From: Collybiopsis luxurians FD-317 M1
Taxonomy: Eukaryota; Basidiomycota; Agaricomycetes; Agaricales; Omphalotaceae
Direction: 5' to 3'
Assembly: GCA_000827265.1 (NCBI GenBank)
Contig: KN834776.1
Span: forward strand, 466,001 to 530,000
DNA length: 64,000 bases
Shown here: positions 60,490 through 64,000 of the stretch, one piece after another
How positions within the stretch are numbered: the stretch's first letter is position 1
How the letters are laid out: every line of letters starts with the position of its first letter
Position numbers and translations under genes: made by a program
Notes under the pieces: model-generated
Database searches by the model: none
Told to the model about the DNA's origin: nothing
The model's input: only the letters and a program-made list of their open reading frames with translations

Positions 60490-60850
60490 GAATTTCATTT
60501 GTGGTACTTGAGACTGCGGACCGCGAAGTATGCACGTCAATAAAATCAAAAAAGTTTGACAGGGTTCAAAGTTGAACGCGTCGAGACTCGAGAGAAAGCT
60601 TAAAGTTAAGCCGGTTACTATACTAGTAGTATCTGTGCATGCGGTATCAGTTGAGATCAACTCTACGAGGCTCGAGTGAGATTGGTCGGCAGTACGACCA
60701 CCGTGATTATACACTAAAGTCTCACTAGACCCGATGGCCCGGGGTTCTCGTCGGACAATCTCGACTCTGACAACTTACCCTTGAAGGTTAGATTGAGGCT
60801 TCTTCAAAGAAGCCAGACCTGTAGAAGAAGTTAGTCTTCCGAAGCGAAGG
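60490..60850. repeat. Direct repeat of 53960-54350
   Basis: Same landmark order as the first copy; arises from the block duplication. Confidence 0.85.
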
Positions 60851-61009
60851 ATTTCGACTTGAATTTTGCTATATACAGCGTCTCTATCATATTCTCAAGA
60901 GGTAAGTTTAATTACTGGCTATGAGGACTTCGGGAGCTCTTGGAAGAACTGATAACGCGAGTGTTGAGACACATTTGACCGCAACTTACACCCAATGCCA
61001 GTAGCTAAA

Positions 61010-61041
61010 TCGCCGCTCCGGATTTGCCGTCGGGATTCGGC
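61010..61041 (+). promoter_or_regulatory. Conserved core of the MFS upstream element (MFS3)
   Basis: Core and right arm GATTCGGC (61034-61041) match MFS2, but the left arm is degraded (GCTAAATC), so the hairpin is weaker. About 250 bases before the start. Confidence 0.4.
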
Positions 61042-61288
61042 ACGACATATATATTGACATGAATTGAAAGAAAAAATTGCTTACTTTATACAATCGTGTA
61101 TAAATAATAGAACGATGCTCAGTTCACGTCTTTCTACTCTTCCCCCCTTTCTCGAGCTTGAGTGCGGGTTTCCTGCGGTGGGAGGGGACGAGACAATTGA
61201 TTTTCTTTTTTTAATTTTATTTCTTGTTATTCCAAACGAAACCAGTGTACCAAACCAAGAACTTGAGCAACTCGAAATTTGATTCAAC

Positions 61289-63114
61289 ATGCAGACGCCT
61301 TTACCAAAACGTCAAATTTTCCTGACGCTGTTAATCCAGCTATCCGAGCCGATAACAGCTATGGTCATTTACCCATTTATCATTAAAGCTGTACGCAGAA
61401 CTGGAATCACTCGGGGGGACGAAAAGAAGACGGGGTATTATGCCGGTGTTATCGTACGTGTCCCCGAACGCCGCTTACTTGATGATATATTCTGACTGAC
61501 TCTACTTAGGAATCACTCTTCTTCATCTCGGAATCTCTTTCGGTGTATCATATCGGTCGCGCGTCTGATTTCTATGGAAGAAAGCCGGTCCTCTTGATCG
61601 GTCCTCTCGGGCTGTCAATAGCGATGTTGATATTCGGATTATCCAAATCCTTCTGGGGTATGGTCGTTGCGAGGACTTTGATGGGTGTCTTTAATGGGAA
61701 CATCGGCGTGTCGAAGACCGTCATGGCTGAAGTGCGTACGGGGTCGTTTACTGGTGCTCTTCCGGATTCGTCGCTGATCCGAGTCATATAGTCTACGGAT
61801 GAAACGAATAGAGCTGATGCTTTCACGTTGATGCCGTTGGTTTGGACGATAGGTACGGTGGTTGGGTAAGGAAGTATCCTAGAGTGTCTTCTTGACGGTG
61901 ATTACTGAATTCGAAGTCTAGTCCGGCGCTCGGAGGAATCCTCGCGGACCCTGCTACGACATGGCCACATATCTTTGGCAAAATCTCCTTCTTCAAAGAG
62001 TATCCCTGGTTCTTACCCTGCTTCGCCGCGGGCCTACTCGCTTTTGTTGCATTCCTATTGTCTTCCTGGGGGTTAAAAGAGGTGAGCCTCACAGTAATGC
62101 CCTGATCCCATCTATTCCCCGCTCATTTAAATTACGAATTCATCATCACCATTTTATTGGTAGACCCTTGCTACAAAAGTCACCGAAAAGAAGTCAAAGT
62201 CAAAGTCATCTCCCTCGCTCCTCCTAAATGACGCAGAAGCAACACCATCCTACGGTTCTATCCAAAATGAACCTACGACGACGACGCCCCTCCTCTCCAC
62301 TCAAGCTCAAACTCAAACGCCTCCTACCACTCTATCCCTCCTACGTGACCCGCATCTTAGGATAACCCTTCTCAGCATGGGCTTCCTCGCCTTCACCGAC
62401 ATGTCATACATGGCTCTTCTTCCCCTCATCTACTCCACCTCCATCCCTCTCGGGGGACTAGGTTTCTCCCCGTACCAAATCGGCTTGATCATGGGGACTT
62501 TTGGGCTCTTCAATGGGATATGGAACTGGGCTGTACTGACGAGGTTCCTTAAGAAGGCTGGGCCGAGGAAGACGTTGATTGTGTGTTATTCTCTCTTCGT
62601 TGTACACTTTTCGCTTTTGTGGGTATTGAGAGAGGTTGCGGGGTGGTTGGGGGAGGTGACGCCTTTGGTTTGGGGGGTGTTGGTCGTTCAGCTTTTTGTT
62701 TCTACGGCGACGTATACGGCGTTTAGTGAGTCCTCTCTCTCTCTTGTTTGGTTTTTGCTTCCTTTCTCTTTCGTTCGTTCGCGTTAGAGTACGCACTCTC
62801 TCGCTACAAACTTTCGACCCGCGGTTGCTATCTTTTGTTACTGGGTTTGACGTACTGACATTACACGTATTACCGTAGATGCGATCTACTTGATGATCGT
62901 GATGAACGCTCCGCCGAACGCTCTAGGGTCCGTCAACGGTCTGGCGCAGATGGTGTCTTCAGGAACGAGGGGTTTCGCACCAGTGTTTGCCTCCTCGTTG
63001 TTTTCGTATTCGTTGGAGTCGAGGATGGTAAGGGGTCATTTGGTTGAGGTTGTGTTGATGGGGGTGACGCTTCTGGGGGTGTGGTGTATGGTTAGGTTGC
63101 CGAAATCGCGGTGA
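61289..63114 (+). CDS. MFS transporter, DHA1-type, copy 3 (apparently intact)
   Basis: Six exons, open after splicing. Starts MQTPLPKRQIFLTLLIQLSE. Motif A: SVYHIGRASDFYGRKP; then GLSIAMLIFGLSKSFWGM, VARTLMGVFNGNIGVSKTVM, DETNRADAFTLMPLVWTIGT, GKISFFKEYPWFLPCFAAGL. The second half begins LLSMGFLAFTDMSYMALLPL, continues SPYQIGLIMGTFGLFNGIWN and ends with NAIYLMIVMNAPPNALGSVN and MVRLPKSR. The central cytosolic loop is longer than in MFS1 because of Lys-Ser and Thr repeats. All introns have good GT-AG borders. Substrate unknown; likely plasma or vacuolar membrane. Confidence 0.9.
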
Positions 63115-63134
63115 GGGGTTTTTTGGGATGAGTT

Positions 63135-63168
63135 GGATTTGGATTTGGATTTGGATTTGGATTTGGAT
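63135..63168 (+). repeat. GGATTT tandem repeat
   Basis: Five exact GGATTT units plus a partial sixth, just behind MFS3. Confidence 0.95.
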
Positions 63169-63786
63169 GGGTATTGGCTACTGCTAGGCGTGTTAACGTT
63201 TGTTTTTTTGTGATGCTGGATTTAGAATAGAAAAAGACGGAGGATTAGGATTATAAGTAATGATGATGATGGCCTTTTTTTGGTTATTTCAGTGGTGTAG
63301 TACTGTACCGGTGGAGGCTGAAACAGAATGCGTACAGTATCTATCTTTAGTTTATGATTTGATTTAACGAGCCTTCCACGAGGTCCCTGTTGTAGGATAG
63401 TTGTAGGGTAGTAGTAGGGTAGTGTCTGTTCGACTCGAAGGTTGCGACTGACCAGGTCGATGTTTATCCGGTCCGAGTTGCTAGGTTCCTTTCCGCCTGG
63501 GGGAACCTCTAACCGGTACCCTCGAGTCATGCTGCCGGAAATTGAAAGTGGAGGCAGTCCAACTCTTGATCTTCCCAAAAAATAGGCTGAAAGGTGTTAG
63601 GAAACGTGGTCCGTAGGTCCGTATAGACAGCTTGGACACTTTCCTATTTAGTATGTTTCCTTTTCTATTCCGCTCATACGATAACACTTTAGTTCCGTGC
63701 AGTGCATGGATATAGGATTAGGCTACGGTATCCATCCTTACAGTTTACCCATAGTTTACTATATGTACGCATACGATACGCTGCTC

Positions 63787-63934
63787 CACCTCAGTTGATT
63801 TCCCTCACAACTGAGGTGGGTACATTCCACTATACTTCGTACATACCATACTAACTACCTGTAGATATATTCTACTTAACAGGTACATAATAGAGTTGAT
63901 TTCCCTCACAACTGAGATATATTCTACTTAACAG
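63787..63934. repeat. Hairpin and nested direct repeats
   Basis: CACCTCAGTTG (63787-63797) and CAACTGAGGTG (63808-63818) form a perfect 11-bp inverted repeat. A 22-base unit starting GTTGATTTCCCTC occurs at 63794-63815 and 63895-63916; a 19-base unit GATATATTCTACTTAACAG occurs at 63864-63882 and 63916-63934. Confidence 0.9.
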
Positions 63935-64000
63935 ATTATGAGACTCGGCTGTCTCTGAAAATCCCCAGCGAAAACCTTCGAAGAAAATCTACTCCAGGAT

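Larger units (their letters stand above)
58980..61288. other. Left flank of MFS3 block, no gene
   Basis: Directly repeats parts of 52.7-55.0 kb (see 53960-54350). Around 59400-59700 there are many near-repeats of CCGTA and GGTATACGGG. A minus-strand frame at 60394-60714 lies in repeated DNA and is unlikely to be coding. Confidence 0.5.
63115..64000. other. Right end of window, repeats only
   Basis: Contains the GGATTT tandem at 63135-63168 and the hairpin and direct repeats at 63787-63934. The minus-strand frame at 63222-63578 is not convincing. Confidence 0.5.

Noticed and set aside
1..64000. tRNA, rRNA, CRISPR arrays, prokaryotic operons
   Set aside because: No tRNA A/B-box pair with a credible cloverleaf, no rRNA-like sequence, no regularly spaced repeats; gene structure is eukaryotic.

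Overview
The window is from a filamentous fungus, almost certainly an agaricomycete basidiomycete. Genes are cut by many 45-65 nt GT-AG introns. There is a DUF6533 membrane protein, several copies of lineage-typical multipass membrane proteins, a secreted GH7 cellobiohydrolase of the wood/litter-decay type, a class II microsomal P450, and decayed retroelements. No rRNA, tRNA or CRISPR array was recognised. Gene models below were spliced by eye from frame continuity and splice signals; exon borders are inferred, not transcript-supported.

Layout. 0-3.9 kb: AT-rich, no convincing gene. 4-17 kb: ordinary single-copy genes (cytochrome P450; a DUF1295/steroid-reductase-like membrane protein with an apparent frameshift; a C2H2 zinc-finger protein; a conserved fungal protein with an SP-dipeptide repeat; a DUF6533 protein), separated by a 3.3 kb stretch with no recognisable gene. 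18-30 kb: four tandem, same-strand copies (A-D) of one 8-exon multipass membrane protein family. 30-36 kb: a dense group of NmrA-like oxidoreductase, GFA/CENP-V-like protein and CDF zinc transporter, converging on a GH7 cellobiohydrolase. 36.7-38.1 kb: remnant of a non-LTR retrotransposon.

38.5-63.1 kb is a mosaic of segmental duplications and mobile DNA. A DHA1-type MFS transporter occurs three times as a gene-length copy (MFS1 and MFS3 look intact, MFS2 is broken) plus one short decayed fragment. A second, minus-strand multipass membrane protein family occurs as three damaged copies (I-III). Copies II/MFS2 and III/MFS3 form a tandem segmental duplication with an offset of about 6.27 kb. Copy I is split by at least three insertions, one being a solo LTR with a CCTTC target-site duplication and an identifiable empty site in copy III. 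A Ty3/gypsy element lies between MFS1 and copy I. About 40.8-50 kb is nearly devoid of CpG, as expected from cytosine methylation and deamination of silenced transposons, and copy I shares this signature.

The most notable system-level signals are: the expansion and block duplication of two multipass-membrane families next to transporter and oxidoreductase genes; a decayed NmrA exon behind membrane-protein copy C mirroring the intact NmrA gene behind copy D; conserved GC-AG introns in three of four tandem paralogues; and a hairpin-forming inverted repeat upstream of MFS1 and MFS2 whose arms differ in sequence between copies while remaining complementary.
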